In this document: in pieces, positions 46,501-57,768 of the stretch
How the letters are laid out: every line of letters starts with the position of its first letter
Numbering within the stretch: the stretch's first letter is position 1
Source: Cladocopium goreaui
Taxonomy: Eukaryota > Sar > Dinophyceae > Suessiales > Symbiodiniaceae
NCBI GenBank assembly: GCA_947184155.2
Contig: CAMXCT020006445.1
Location: forward strand, 1,016,723 to 1,080,722
Reading direction: 5' to 3'
Length of the DNA stretch: 64,000 nucleotides
Translations under genes and position numbers: made by a program
The notes under the pieces: generated by a model
Databases searched by the model: none
Seen by the model: only the letters and a program-made list of their open reading frames with translations
Told to the model about the DNA's origin: nothing

Positions 46501-47273
46501 CCTTCTCCCCTTAACCCCCTGGAACTTTACTATGTAGTTACATGTTCACCAGGAAGTGACAAACTTAAATCCAACAATCCCCATTAAGTTACCCGAAATG
46601 GCTCCTTTCAACTATACCCCCAATTTGAAAGTTCAGTAATTTTCTCAAAAAACATAATATGATTTATGGCTTGCCCGTGAGGTGGATATGATCTTAGTGC
46701 CCAGTGACCAATTGGAGGTTGAAGCCGTTGGGCCCTGGGGTTTGTAGCTGAAGGTGCCTTCCTCAGCGACCAGGAGCTGGAGGCATGGGAAACGGGTGCG
46801 TTGTCGTCGATGGCTGGACCATCCAGCAGTCGAAGGTGGCGATTGAAAATCCATGTGTCCACCTAAACCTCCATTTGTAGGGATTTTCTATTGTTCATAG
46901 TGTTGATTACCAGGCGGTAAATTCCGGATTGGTCGTTTTGAATGCTTTCATATTTTGCCATCAATGGGAATACTCATGCCCAGCTTCTACAAAATATATG
47001 GGGGCTCAGTTCTGAGCATCCGAGAGCCCTATTTATTCCTCTTTGTTATTTTAAACCATGGTTTCCCGTACATGTCGCCTTAAAGCAGCACAACCCAAAA
47101 AAGATAAACAAGGAACAAGTTTCCACTATTTTAGTATATTTCGGTAGGAGTTTTCAAGTTGCTTCTTTTTCCCGAAGAATTTGTTAAACTCCCACCAACA
47201 CTGGCACCCCTAGCCGATGTTGCGCATCGAGTTGCTGAAACTGCAGGGCTACCCAGCAGAGGAGGCAATCAAG
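43596..47273 (+). CDS. unrecognised multi-exon gene downstream of psbO
   Basis: Five exons can be read in one order: 43596-43697 (strong GTGAGT donor), 44461 to 44532 or 44549, 45695-45752 (donor GTCACT), 46748 to 46835 or 46854, and 47214-47273 (donor GTCACT). Peptides include PWIFGEALQQAGL, SRLEVTEADAAANEAPKQLM, FDASKALKSLERLRATRED, EGAFLSDQELEAWETGAL and MLRIELLKLQGYPAEEAIK. The sequence is helical and charged, with EALQQ, LSDQELEAW and ELLKLQGYPAEEA as short helices. Phases fit if exon 2 uses a GC donor and exon 4 ends at 46854. The 5' end was not found; psbO stops 613 bp upstream on the same strand. No family is recognised. Confidence 0.4.
44321..44400. repeat. degenerate tandem repeat of AATCACCATA
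   Basis: Seven or so loose copies of a TCACCATAAA-like unit with TATATC variants, immediately upstream of the exon at 44461. Confidence 0.6.
44595..44890. repeat. AT-rich duplication flanking a miniature element
   Basis: The words TATGATATGATGATTAAT, ATGATAAGGTTAAT and GATATATAAATGTGATATGA appear at about 44597-44680 and again at 44817-44890. A family A-like element (44709-44818) sits between the two copies. Confidence 0.6.
44709..44818. mobile_element. divergent family A-like MITE
   Basis: Ends TACCATGTGGTAAATTAACA and TGTTAATTTACTGGAGGGTA are inverted repeats with a few mismatches and a TA at each end. The interior differs from family A, so it is a sister element sharing only the termini. 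Confidence 0.55.
45948..46274 (+). CDS. possible exon or ORF inside the unknown gene region
   Basis: A 108-codon open frame containing LYLNTVFVRLYHRGFRIKEL and QMGYRITFHQVPGGMCIQVC. It is protein-like but lies between two exons that already join in phase, so it may belong to another transcript or be chance. Confidence 0.25.
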   Translation: MHLYLNTVFVRLYHRGFRIKELENLGYRPLQCHPTIAAVEGLADQTTSGPVWSGTQHRCRLKLTTAMAQLQMGYRITFHQVPGGMCIQVCHGRILGYWPTGDMLIKLC

Positions 47274-47354
47274 GTCACTTGGCCGTCATTGATGTCATTG
47301 ATGTCATTGGCGTTGGCTCGATAGTTTCAAGATGTTTGAAGCAATAAACATAGG

Positions 47355-47457
47355 CTGGTTGGTGGTTTGGATCATTTGTTATTTTTTCCATATATGGGAT
47401 GTGATCCTTCCCATTGACTTTCATATTTTTCAGAGGGGTGGCCCAACCACCAACCAG
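47355..47457. mobile_element. family B miniature element, copy 3, with TAGG target duplication
   Basis: Perfect 12-bp ends CTGGTTGGTGGT and ACCACCAACCAG, flanked on both sides by TAGG (47351-47354 and 47458-47461). This copy gives one of the two clear 4-bp target-site duplications for the family. Confidence 0.85.
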
Positions 47458-49201
47458 TAGGGCTGTTTACCCAGAAATAGGGTACTGTGTTGCAGCATTT
47501 CAGGCATTTTTGGGGAGATGAAACATCACATGGTTGCCATTGATTTTTAGTTTTGAAGCCTTCTATTTATCAACACCCCAAAAGACACCTGTTCTTGAAT
47601 TTGTATGAATCTGTTGGATTTGTTCATGAGTTGGGGTCCAAAGGACAAGGAGAGGGCGTAATTGCAATCATTGCATGAAGAGGGGCCGCTATATTGTTCT
47701 CTGTTTATAGTAGGACACATCACCTTTTTGTGTTTTCAGTTGATTAGTGCTCAGCGCCTGCAGACCAGTGATGTTGATGGATGCGCATTCTTCTGTAGAA
47801 GCAACGCGGGGTCTGTGATGCAGATGTCACCAGCAGTCAGAATGAGAAAACCCAGCATAAAGTGGTAGAGAATGACTTCGTCTTGGCCCGAGTTTTTTTA
47901 ATCATGGGCATTGGCAGGGTTCCCATAACTTATGAAGCCCACACCAGCAGTCAATCCGCTAGTGAGGTAGAGGCAAAGGATAAGTAAAAGAGGAGGCATG
48001 ACATGCTTTGTTGTTGATTGATGCTTGGGTTCTATGAACTAATTCATGGACATTATTCAAGTGGTTGTTCTGAATCACAGCTCTGAAGTTATAGTAAGCA
48101 CCAACAAGATAGACAAGTAGTCCACCATACTTCATCACTATTTTTTAGGATTTTAATATATAATATTACATACGTATTTCAAGTGTTTATTTGCGGGCAG
48201 ATTACCATACACAACCGAGGTCAAAACCACCAAGAGGAATGATCGAGGCCGAGCGCCGTCGAGACCACCTTTTGGGGGTCTTCCCCCAGGATCCTCTGGG
48301 GATATCACCTACATGGTGATTGAACCATCAGAAAAAGTATGAAAATATCAAACAACAGTGATTTAACATGATTTAACCATCAAGAAGTATCCAGACATGG
48401 TGATTTTAGCCCTCGAAAATGGTGGTATCATGGATATGTTACATGTTGGTATATTTTGGTATTATGTTTGGGGGTATAATGGGATATAATGGGTATCGAA
48501 CATGGCTAGCTAGGAAATCCCTGAACTAAACGGATGTTCATAGCTGGGAAAGTCATCGAACGAAATGTGGGTCTGACTGTATGCCCTTGGAAACACAGTG
48601 TCTTGTTGTGATGTGCAAATGCACGCATAAAACCTTATAATTTATGTATATATAATCATTCCCATCCTTTGTTTCTTGTTCTTGTTCCAAGGTCACTGAT
48701 TTACTCAGCAGTGATCATCCCTTTCCAGAAACAGCTTCAATGAATGCACATTGGATCTATTTTTCACGTCTTGCTATAATCCCAAATGTGAAGGACAAAC
48801 ATACAGGAAACTTACTTGTTTGATGCTAAAACACGGGGAGTTCTTGCAGATGTTCCTCGAAACTGAGCTAGATCCCTTGGAAGTCAAAGCCGCATATTTG
48901 AACCCTGCGACCGTCATAAACTGCTTGGTTCTGCAGGGCCCAATTTTGGATTAAGATTAAAGGTGCCCACAAATGATCCAAAATGAGAGCAGCAAATGGA
49001 TCCTATTCTTTTAGGGCTCCTCACTTGAAACAACATGAAACCACCACATACCACCCAAAAGATGGAACGCAACCAAATTACAACTATAAATATACATATA
49101 AATATTGTTGGTATAGGATTTTTCCACAAATCCATCATTTTTGCGGGCGTTGCTATAGATCAACCAATCCAGCGATAGAACCCACCCTGGTGCCCTGTCA
49201 G
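47458..49201. other. spacer with one uncertain exon
   Basis: Near 48201-48290 a GC-rich patch is open in two plus frames; one reads MIEAERRRDHLLGVFPQD. Otherwise the DNA looks non-coding, with AT-rich runs at 48150-48180 and 48640. Confidence 0.3.
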
Positions 49202-49313
49202 ATTCCCGTCGTTCCTTGGCCGCCGGTGACGCTCGCCGGTCCTTAGCAGAGACAGCCACGCAGAAGGGGGTCTTGGAGGAGGCCGAGTTTTCTCGGGGGG
49301 AGAGTTCTACGAA
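49202..49313 (+). CDS. candidate internal exon
   Basis: Between CTGTCAG and a GTGGGC donor the frame reads RRSLAAGDARRSLAETATQK then GVLEEAEFSRGESS. The EEAEFS motif recurs as DEAEFS in the terminal exon at 53347-53461. No family is recognised. Confidence 0.4.
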
Positions 49314-49338
49314 GTGGGCCACCACCAATTGGAATGTG

Positions 49339-49438
49339 TACCCTCTGGTTATTTAACATAGCATAATGACCCATTTATAGATGGTTCACCTATTACAAAT
49401 GGTGATTTTCCATGGCTATGTTAAATAACCAGATGGTA
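49339..49438. mobile_element. family A Stowaway-like MITE, copy 4
   Basis: Ends TACCCTCTGGTTATTTAACA and TTAAATAACCAGATGGTA; the left half carries a small deletion relative to copies 1 and 2. It sits 25 bp after the exon at 49202-49313. Confidence 0.8.
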
Positions 49439-50507
49439 GATGAACAGAATCCAGGTTCTCTTGGCACCTTGAACCGTTGGATTGATAGGGACATTCTGGA
49501 TATACTTACCATTAATTACCAACTGTTTGCCGTCTCCAAGAACTTACAACTCGGGGGGGCCGCTTTCTAGTAGTGGCGGTGAGGGTTTCGGAACATTTGA
49601 GACCCAGAGAGATCGACATTTTGTTGTGGAATGTTGTGGAGATAGAATTATATAATGCATGTCAACCATGGGTAGTGGATTTCAGATGATTTATATCCCG
49701 TTTTCCATAAATATCAGGTGAAATTAGAGGATAGAATCTTACCCAACCATGTAATGGTGGTGCCCCCAAACGTTTTGACTTGGTTTATGTTCATCCAAGT
49801 CTAATTGTTTCACCAGAATCTCAACAGTTAACTTGATCGAGTCATGCTCTAATAGGCAATCGCCACGGGAGCCTTGACAGGTGGAGGCACGGGATGGGGC
49901 TTGAAAAACATGGATGTGACCGACAAACAAAAGGGATTTCACCAACAAATTGCGATTTTACCAACAGAAATTGGGATTTGACCGAGGAACATGTCGACTT
50001 CAAAGAATTTAAGGGCAAAATCTGCCAACCTCTAGATTTGGATGTAGAAACCATGACTTTCAAATCATGGTTCAAATGTAAACTGTCCCTTAGCCTTGAA
50101 CCAATCTATTGAAAGATGGAAGCCATAGATTCCTGTGGTGAAAGATTTTCCAAGCAAATTGGATGCATGTTTTATGTTAAACGTTTGTTCAGGTGATAGG
50201 TGCCGAGCGCGACAAAGATATTCAACATATTAATAGGGATATTTGTATGTTACTAGGTGACTTGGCTTGAGGCTGCTAAAAGGCTATTGAAAGGAACCCA
50301 TAGAACAAAAAACACATATTGGATGACAGGATGTTTTTGCAGCTACAATGTCCATCTATATAGATACTATAGGAGGTTAATTTCATCTCAACCCACTTGC
50401 CTGCAAACATGAGAAACATGATAGAAACATGCACAAAACCTTCAAGATTTTCCCGCAAGACTGGAAGCCTTACCTGGGATAGACCAGGGATAGACCTGGC
50501 ACTGCAG

Positions 50508-50619
50508 GCACCATCCGTTTCCAAAGCCGCAAGACGCTCAAAGAGGGCCTGGATCAGACGTCTGCGAGCCCAGAGCTGGAGAGCGCTCCGAATGATGGTT
50601 GGATTTGCTTCAAGACCAT
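50508..50619 (+). CDS. candidate internal exon
   Basis: Between CACTGCAG and a GTGACA donor, TIRFQSRKTLKEGLDQTSAS then PELESAPNDGWICFKTM. A minus frame is also open (LWARRRLIQALFERLAALET), so the strand rests on the orientation of its neighbours. Confidence 0.35.
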
Positions 50620-51197
50620 GTGACATGTTGATGTGCAGTACTCCTTCAGTAACGCATGGGATGTGATAATGATGCAATACATTGCATATATTTGCCCATT
50701 TGGCTAACGAACAACAACTTGGCTGCCCTGGGCATAGAAGTAAAGTCCTGGCCATGGGTCAAAATAAGCTTAGAAGGCTCAAGGTTCTATTGTTATTTTC
50801 TCGGAGACCCAATTCATCCCAATTCTGACTCATAGTAGCATGTTTCTTCTAGAAATGGTCAGTCTGGGGTTCCATACTAACATGATTCTTCATTCAATCC
50901 TTGATGGTGAGCGATGGCATCTTGCCCTGCCAGGTTCACCAACAGTTTTACCAAGTTCTTTTCCATCACAATCTCTTTAGTTGCTTCAATGGCTGCTGTG
51001 GCTGTTCTTGGCTCAGAGAATCCGGGAAAATGACAGGGCCCAAAATTTGCATAGCTACCGCAGAGCAAGATCAGCAAAACAAAAGACAAGTCTCTGAAGA
51101 GCGGCTCATATCAACAATCCTCTGCAGGAACGAGATTTCAGGGATCAAGCTCCCGCAAAATCCACAGAAACGACCAAAAAATCACTGAACTGAAAAG

Positions 51198-51332
51198 AAT
51201 TGGAACACATTTTCAACAAACTTCCATCTCCTGGCGCGGAATTTCAAGGCGTGGCAGGTTTTTCGACAAATGGCGGTCGAGTCGGTTTGCGCGGCTTGCG
51301 GGCAGGCTGAGCCAGGGAAGCTGCTTGCCTGA
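51198..51332 (+). CDS. candidate terminal exon
   Basis: Forty-five codons from an AAAAG acceptor to TGA, reading LLARNFKAWQVFRQMAVESV then CAACGQAEPGKLLA. The CAACG pair could be half of a zinc site. Another plus frame is open too. It could end one gene of this cluster. Confidence 0.4.
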   Translation, partial: NWNTFSTNFHLLARNFKAWQVFRQMAVESVCAACGQAEPGKLLA

Positions 51333-51749
51333 AAATGCTCCAACTGACAATTGTGCATGCTGACAGGTGAGAAACCGATTTCCAAGGGGCCATGTTCCAT
51401 CTCCACACTTGTCTAAGTTTTGGTTATCGTCCAAAAGTGATGTTATGTGATGACTAAAATGGTGCCCCATCATTAAAGAAAGCTTCTGCTCGCAGTGTGT
51501 CAAAATGGTTCTAATGAATGATCACTATCTACCTCAATATCTACCTTCCTTGCATTGACATGTACAAAGTTTTTGTCCCTGCATACCCGGGACCATGACC
51601 CCAACAATTTTTGATTTATAAGTGATTTGTTGAGTGAAATCATCATGATTTTGTGTGGCCATGTTTCATTAATTGAATGTTTAAAGTGGGTTTGTCTGAA
51701 TGTAGTTGCCCCAAATTTGATGCTTCATCACCAGTTCCCTGTTTTTCAG

Positions 51750-51850
51750 CACAGCTATGTCGGGATGTCCCGGATACCCCCACCATTTTCAGAGCACCCA
51801 ACGTCCCAGGACCTGTGTTTCGCAAATCATTGGCCCAGCAATCCGGGACC
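51750..51850 (+). CDS. candidate internal exon
   Basis: After CTGTTTTTCAG the frame reads DVPDTPTIFRAPNVPGPVFR then KSLAQQSG. The 3' boundary is not clear. A short candidate follows at about 51935-51980 (LLVGHPSNIVSEEMF). Confidence 0.3.
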
Positions 51851-52124
51851 CACATCATCCCACATCGTGTTTTCCTGATCTGCCTCTTTGAGATTGGTTG
51901 TTTTTTGGTATATTTCTCCGATATTTCTTGCCAGCTGCTGGTGGGTCATCCTTCCAACATCGTTTCTGAGGAGATGTTCCGTGTGTAAACAAGTCACTGG
52001 GACGACGATGACGGGGGATGTCCTGAAGCTTCCACAGTGGGCCCGGTCACAGGATGTCACTGTGATCGTTTTTGAAACTGTGAAACCATTCCCATTTTTT
52101 TTGGGGGTCCATTGTTATTGAGGT

Positions 52125-52290
52125 TAATAGTGGTTAATAGTGGTTAATAGGGTATAAACCAACAACAATGGAGATATGATTGATGGTTTTCTGATTGGTG
52201 GTTTGTAACATGACTTTTATGACTTTCCATATATTGGGAATAGTAATCTCCAGTGACTAGGAGTTTCCGGGGGGTGGAAACCACCAGCTA
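52125..52290. repeat. long repeat, copy 1, containing family B copy 4
   Basis: Two to three AGTGGTTAAT units are followed by GGGTATAAACCAACAACAAT and then a family B element from 52191 whose right end is decayed (CCACCAG). The same order occurs at 55379-55583. Confidence 0.75.
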
Positions 52291-52614
52291 GGAAATGTTT
52301 TGAGACATTTAGGCCATGTTGGCAATGACGGGCTGGTCTGGTGGGTTGTCTTGGGCTTAGTCTTCGATCCTGAATTGGAAAGTTTTGCCCGCCTGACTTC
52401 TGTATATATGTTTCAGGGGGAGAGAGGTTGAACGGGTTGAACTCAGTTCAACCAGCCTATGTTTGAAGTGTGTAGCTGTGTTTGAATTTCGTTGTTTTTT
52501 TTGGAATTCCTCATTTATAGACGGTTGGTGATATATCCCATAAAATATCACAATGATCCCCATTTTGCCCGGTTAACTTCCCATAACTTTGATGGCACAC
52601 ATTCTGACATGCAG

Positions 52615-52675
52615 GGATCAGTGACCTACTGGGTTGAAATCTCCCAGCATCAGTTGTTGTGGGTCAAGGGCCAAG
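52615..52675 (+). CDS. candidate internal exon
   Basis: A short exon between ACATGCAG and a strong GTATGT donor, reading GSVTYWVEISQHQLLWVKGQ, a beta-strand-like segment. No family is recognised. Confidence 0.45.
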
Positions 52676-53346
52676 GTATGTTGTTGGACAAATCCAACCA
52701 AAAGTTTAAGATCCGGCAGAAAGCAACTGCTTAGAGACAGTGAGCTGTGGGGGGTCCAAAAAGCTTGGGTGTATCAAGGGATGTCCTCCAGTTTTGCAGC
52801 ATTTTGCAGCTAACCCACCACACCAGTATCATCCCTGAACATGGATCGCAAACGGCTTACATTAAACTTGGAAATCTATTGGCCAACCATTTTGGCTGGT
52901 TGTTGGCTTTGTTTTGGGCCCACATCTGAAACCCATGTTCAGAACCACGAAAGTTTCAGATTTCAATTGCGACTCAGGTATTGGGGGATATTGTCCAGTT
53001 GCAGCCATCTCATCGCTTCGGGTTAGTTATCTCACACTGTCATGCCCCCACCGAACTGCAAGTTGCTTTATAATTGCTGTAACCCCAACCGGTCTAGATG
53101 AACCCACCAGGAAGCCAAGAGTTAGCTTAGTTATAATGCAACTTAGCTCAGCAACAAAAAAAGATCGCCAGGACAATCACCTCACACTCACACATCCATG
53201 AAAATCGCAAGAAATGCGCCGCACTCCATGTTTTTCCCCACAGATTTCCATTTTCCACCTAGATTGCCCAGGGTCCAGGGTTCCCATGGTTTTCCCTAGG
53301 TTTCCATTGGGTCTTCCATGGGGCCTTAGGTCTACTACTGTGGCAG

Positions 53347-53461
53347 GGACTGCCAGAGGAAGGACATCGGTCGCCATCGTCGGGAAGACGGCTGTGGCAA
53401 GCGACAGGAACTTGACGAGGCCGAATTTTCGTGGAGGATGGGGAATTTGTTGATGCAATAA
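53347..53461 (+). CDS. candidate terminal exon
   Basis: From GTGGCAG to TAA; DCQRKDIGRHRREDGCGKRQ followed by ELDEAEFSWRMGNLLM. Highly charged with paired Cys. It shares the (D/E)EAEFS motif with the exon at 49202-49313. A second plus frame is open as well. Confidence 0.4.
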
Positions 53462-53550
53462 AATTGTTTGTAGACATCTATATTACATCAATAGCGTCCA
53501 TATCAATATTAGTGATATATTAATATAACATGTATTAAAATGTTAATTGG

Positions 53551-53624
53551 AGTTTAAATGAACATAGCCATGGAAAATCACCATCTTTGCTAGGCTAGGT
53601 AAATCAACTATAAATGGGGGAAAC
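53551..53624 (-). mobile_element. degraded family A MITE in inverted orientation
   Basis: Contains AACATAGCCATGGAAAATCA and then TAGGTAAATCAACTATAAATGGG-like sequence, the complement of the family A interior. One end is lost. Confidence 0.55.
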
Positions 53625-53629
53625 TTTGG

Positions 53630-55184
53630 AGAGAGAGAGAGAGATTTATACTATATTACAAAATATTACATGACTTATGTTTAGATTTATATGTACTATC
53701 TATGATTAATTATCACGCATCGGAGGTCCCAATATTTGAGAATGAATAATTTACAAACACATTTGAATTGTGTCCATGATTTAAAGTTTCAAGCTGTGAT
53801 CCACTTTGCCATGTTGAGAGTTACAGCGGGATTTCGGAATAGATGGCAGTTCCGTTCTGACAATTTGCAGTGTGGTGATTGTTGATGAACGAACATTTAC
53901 TCTCGTGATTTACGATGAATCCTAAAGTCCATTTTAAGTACGGATCCAGATATATATTGGGAATTCTCATTACGGATGATAAACAAAAGAGTCCAATTCA
54001 AGCATGGAACTATACATGATCCATTATCCCATGTTGGGAAGTATTACCGGTGCCAATATTAAACAGCATTTGTTCAAGAGTACGGTTATAATGTTACATC
54101 GCACGACAAAAATAAACTATCCAGTCCTGCAGATCGTCCCGCATGACCATGGAGTGACAAGAAAGTGGGATGTTTTTTTTTACTCGTCAAATTACATGAG
54201 CCAAATATGAAATTAATGCCTGTAACTCAATAAGTGGAAATGTTGCTGAAAGACTTCTATTTAATAACTAAGTCAAACATAGTTAAGCACCTTTTGGTCA
54301 TAAGCAGACACAGGCATTGGGGTTACATCGGGTAAACCTACATATTGGATTTGTTGTTTACATTTCAACTTCCTATTGGGTCAACCTGTGGAATTAAATT
54401 GGGTATAGTATGATAGCTTGTTTTTGTTTTTTAAACGCCAATCTATCTATGAGTGTTAAGCAACCTATCTTGTAAATACCATGGCGGTAGTACAATCGTT
54501 ATATATATATACATCTATGTCCTATCCAAAAAACTCTAAAAAGGAGGCCTTGATGAGTATATACCCAACCTTCTTGATGAGATCGAACGCATGGAAGGAT
54601 ATGAGTACCCTTATCCAATATTGGTTTGGGGTACTGTATATAGGATAGGTTTTGCTAGGACTCCCGCGCATAAGCATTAGATCCAGAATCTATGTGTATA
54701 CATGAAAATGCTACACTTCCATTGGCATAGTATTTGAATTATTCCCAATGCTATACTTCCAAAAATAAACGCTAAATTTTACCTTAATCCCATTATGTAA
54801 ATCCCAAACAGTTCCATTAGATCCCATTGGGTCCCATGAAATCGCATTCTAACTACAATCTATTCACCATTCAGGCTGAAAAGATTGGAATCTCCAATTC
54901 ATGATTAATCATACTATAATAGGTGTATCGAATAATCACACCATACTAGGTATATCTAGGTATCATCTATGTACAAATCATTTTATCAAAACTCATTCCC
55001 AACGCATGATAATCACAATATATACTCGGTATATCTAGGTATCAGGTATACATCATCCATATATCAATGGGAATTTCAGGATCCTAAATTGAAGGTACCC
55101 ATCATATATATGTTTTTTTTTGGCCTATGTAAGGGAAGATCCCCAGAAATATAGCACCCAAAATCCGTTCCATCCTGGTTGCAG
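53630..55184. other. AT-rich spacer without a supported gene
   Basis: Begins with a GA run at about 53631-53644. The rest is AT-rich with short TATATA tracts and no exon-like GC islands. Confidence 0.45.
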
Positions 55185-55348
55185 GTGTCGATGCCCTTCG
55201 TGGTCCCCGAGGCTCCGTCGCCCCAGTCCCCGGTGCGTCGCAGCGTGGAGGGGCCGCCCTGCCTGCGCTGTGGCCACGCGGCGGAGGAGAAGATCCACGC
55301 GGATGCTCGGAGGAAAAAGGTCAGGGGGGACTTGAGCAACAAGAAAAG
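55185..55348 (+). CDS. candidate internal exon
   Basis: GC-rich island after GTTGCAG. It reads MPFVVPEAPSPQSPVRRSVE then GPPCLRCGHAAEEKIHADAR and a basic end. Two donors are possible: GTCAGG at 55320 or GTGAGA at 55349. The CLRCGH motif resembles CSHCGH at the very start of the window. No family is assigned. Confidence 0.5.
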
Positions 55349-55378
55349 GTGAGATTTCAATTGGGTTATGATGGTGAA

Positions 55379-55583
55379 TAGTGGTTAATAGTGGTTAATA
55401 GTGGTTAATAGTGGTTAATAGTGGTTAATAGGGTATAAACCAACAACAATGGGAATATGATTGATGGTTTTCTGATTGGTGGTTTGGAACATGACTGGAT
55501 TATGACTTTCCATATATTGGGAATGTCATCATCCCAACTGACGAACTCATATTTTTCAGAGGGGTAGGTATACCACCAACCAG
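55379..55583. repeat. long repeat, copy 2, with 10-bp tandem units and family B copy 5
   Basis: About five AGTGGTTAAT units (55379-55430), then GGGTATAAACCAACAACAAT, then a family B element at 55472-55583 ending ACCACCAACCAG. Compared with copy 1 the tandem block is longer and the element end is intact. Confidence 0.8.
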
Positions 55584-56634
55584 ATAATGATGGGAATATC
55601 ACTATTATGGGACATCACTATTATGGGAGTATAATGGGATAATCACTAATGAGAATCTTATCATCCAATGGGAATATTATGGTAACTGATCATAGTTATA
55701 TAATAGGATATAATGGGGTGCTAGTTGGAATATAATGAACATATTATGAGAATCGAAGGGGTGTAATGGGAATGTTTGCCTGCAATTGGGATTAATCGGA
55801 TTTAATGGGGACATAATGGTATGTAACCCATATTGTAGAAATAGCATGGAATGGGATGGGATAGTGATGATATAATTAACATATATGCATGTATATATAT
55901 ATAATTATATATATTATATATATATACTGGGAAATTCATTGGAGAATGGTGATGCAATGGTTTACCAGCAAACAATTGCAGAAGAAGGATTTGAGCAGCA
56001 TCCTCAAGGGCATATACAACTGGTAAAATCTTCCATAGACATCCATAGGCTATATTTCCCTGCAAGTGGGTTATATATTGGGAGAATGATGATAGAATGG
56101 AAATATGCTATGAGTTTCACGGGGTATTGAGGATAGAATGGTTTACTTTGGGTGCATGAGACCATTGTGGAATATTGATGAGATATGCTAATCATTGCTA
56201 TCCGGACCATGGGGCAGTTCAACTAGTGAGGGGATAGAAACATATCCTAGATTTGCTGGGCTGATTTATTGGTAAATGACTACTTGGGAATCTAAACGGA
56301 ATATGTTTTTACTGTATTCCATGGGACCATCTTTAGCAAATATCAGATGTGGTCTATTATGGGGTAATTCTTGGGATGGGATTTTCATAGAATTATTAAG
56401 GAACAAAAACAAGCCAAGGGGAATGGGGGTCATCAGGTAGGGGAAACATGCCAAGGAATTTGATCAACATGTTTAAGAAGCAAGAATTCAACGTGTGAGA
56501 GGACTTGTTCCGCTGAACAAATCACTTGATTCAGGTGAAACTGGGGATTTAGCAGATAGGAAAAGCAGCTAGTCCAGAGTGGATCTACCCTCTGGCAAGC
56601 AATCGTGGCAATAGAAAATCTACCCTGGTTGGTG
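55584..56634. other. spacer without a supported gene
   Basis: Repetitive short words such as GGGAATATNATGGG and a TATATA tract at 55888-55925. I see no exon. Confidence 0.4.
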
Positions 56635-56726
56635 GTTTGGAACATTTTTTATTTTTCCACATGTTGGGAATAATCATCCCAATTGACTTTCATATTTTTC
56701 AGAGGGGTAGGTATACCACCAAGCAG
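56635..56726. mobile_element. family B miniature element, copy 6, with TACC target duplication
   Basis: Starts CTGGTTGGTGGT and ends ACCACCAAGCAG, flanked by TACC at 56631-56634 and 56727-56730. Interior matches the family, including CATATTTTTCAGAGGGG. Confidence 0.85.
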
Positions 56727-56730
56727 TACC

Positions 56731-57768
56731 ATGTATAGATGATGTTTCGCATCAAAAACTAAATTCATTTATACAGTTATGGCCATTTATTAGATATAAG
56801 TGGTTATAAATGGGATTATACATTCTACAAATGGGGTTATAAGTACTTATAACTGGTAAAGGGCCTTAACTGTAGGAGATTAGATTTGCCATTGAATGCT
56901 TGATTACCATTGAATGCTTGATTGCCGGCGGGTAACCATCATATTTTTGGACCTGCTTGGCCAAGGAGATCGCTGCAAGGAGCATCTTTGGATCACCTGA
57001 TTGTTGCTTGGCTCATCTTGGCTCATTGTTTCCGGGACATGCTTTCTGGTAAACGATGGCAATGGGACGTGACATGAAGCTGTCATCCTTGATGAGATCC
57101 TCCGGATATCCTCCGGTAATCAAAGGTGACAATAGAAACTCGCCCATTTACAGCTGATTTTCCCATGAAAACTTCCATACGTAGCAGTGGATTTCCCAGT
57201 TTGCTATGTTTGAAGACACCGATCCATCCTTTGGACCATGTTCCATGTAGCACTGAGAAAGGCACAGCATTTCAGCGCAATGCAAGGCATCTAACCGATG
57301 CCTTGCTCTATAGTTATAGTGATCTCTACTGTAGTGACTAGTGTTTTTGGAACTATATATATATATATTTACACACACATTTGATCATACAGACTATTTA
57401 TATATACATATACATATACATACATACATATATATATATATATGTGTAAGCACACATATCTTGAATTTGGGGTGTAACTTGTGGATAAATTATAGCAAGT
57501 CTTCTGATGGTTTGGGTAGTTTAAACCTGTGCAATTTCAAATTCATCCCCATTATGATGCTGTGAACAAACCATGATTTTATAAACATTCTTTAAACACC
57601 AGTTGCAGTGTTTTCTTCCTCTAATGTTCCCCAGACGAAACCTTGATCTAGTATTTGGTCCATTTATTTTGCTGCCGATACGAATTGTATGTTTTTTGAT
57701 GCAACGGACTTCTAAACTGGGACGCGCATCCACGTGCACCCTCCCGACGTTCTTGCTCCTCAACGCAG
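56731..57768. other. spacer with one weak exon candidate and microsatellites
   Basis: A possible exon lies near 56955-56995. TA and ACATAT runs occupy 57355-57440. Nothing else is supported. Confidence 0.3.

Noticed and set aside
57354-57440. Possible array of short repeats
   Set aside because: Simple TA/ACATAT microsatellite, without repeat-spacer structure.
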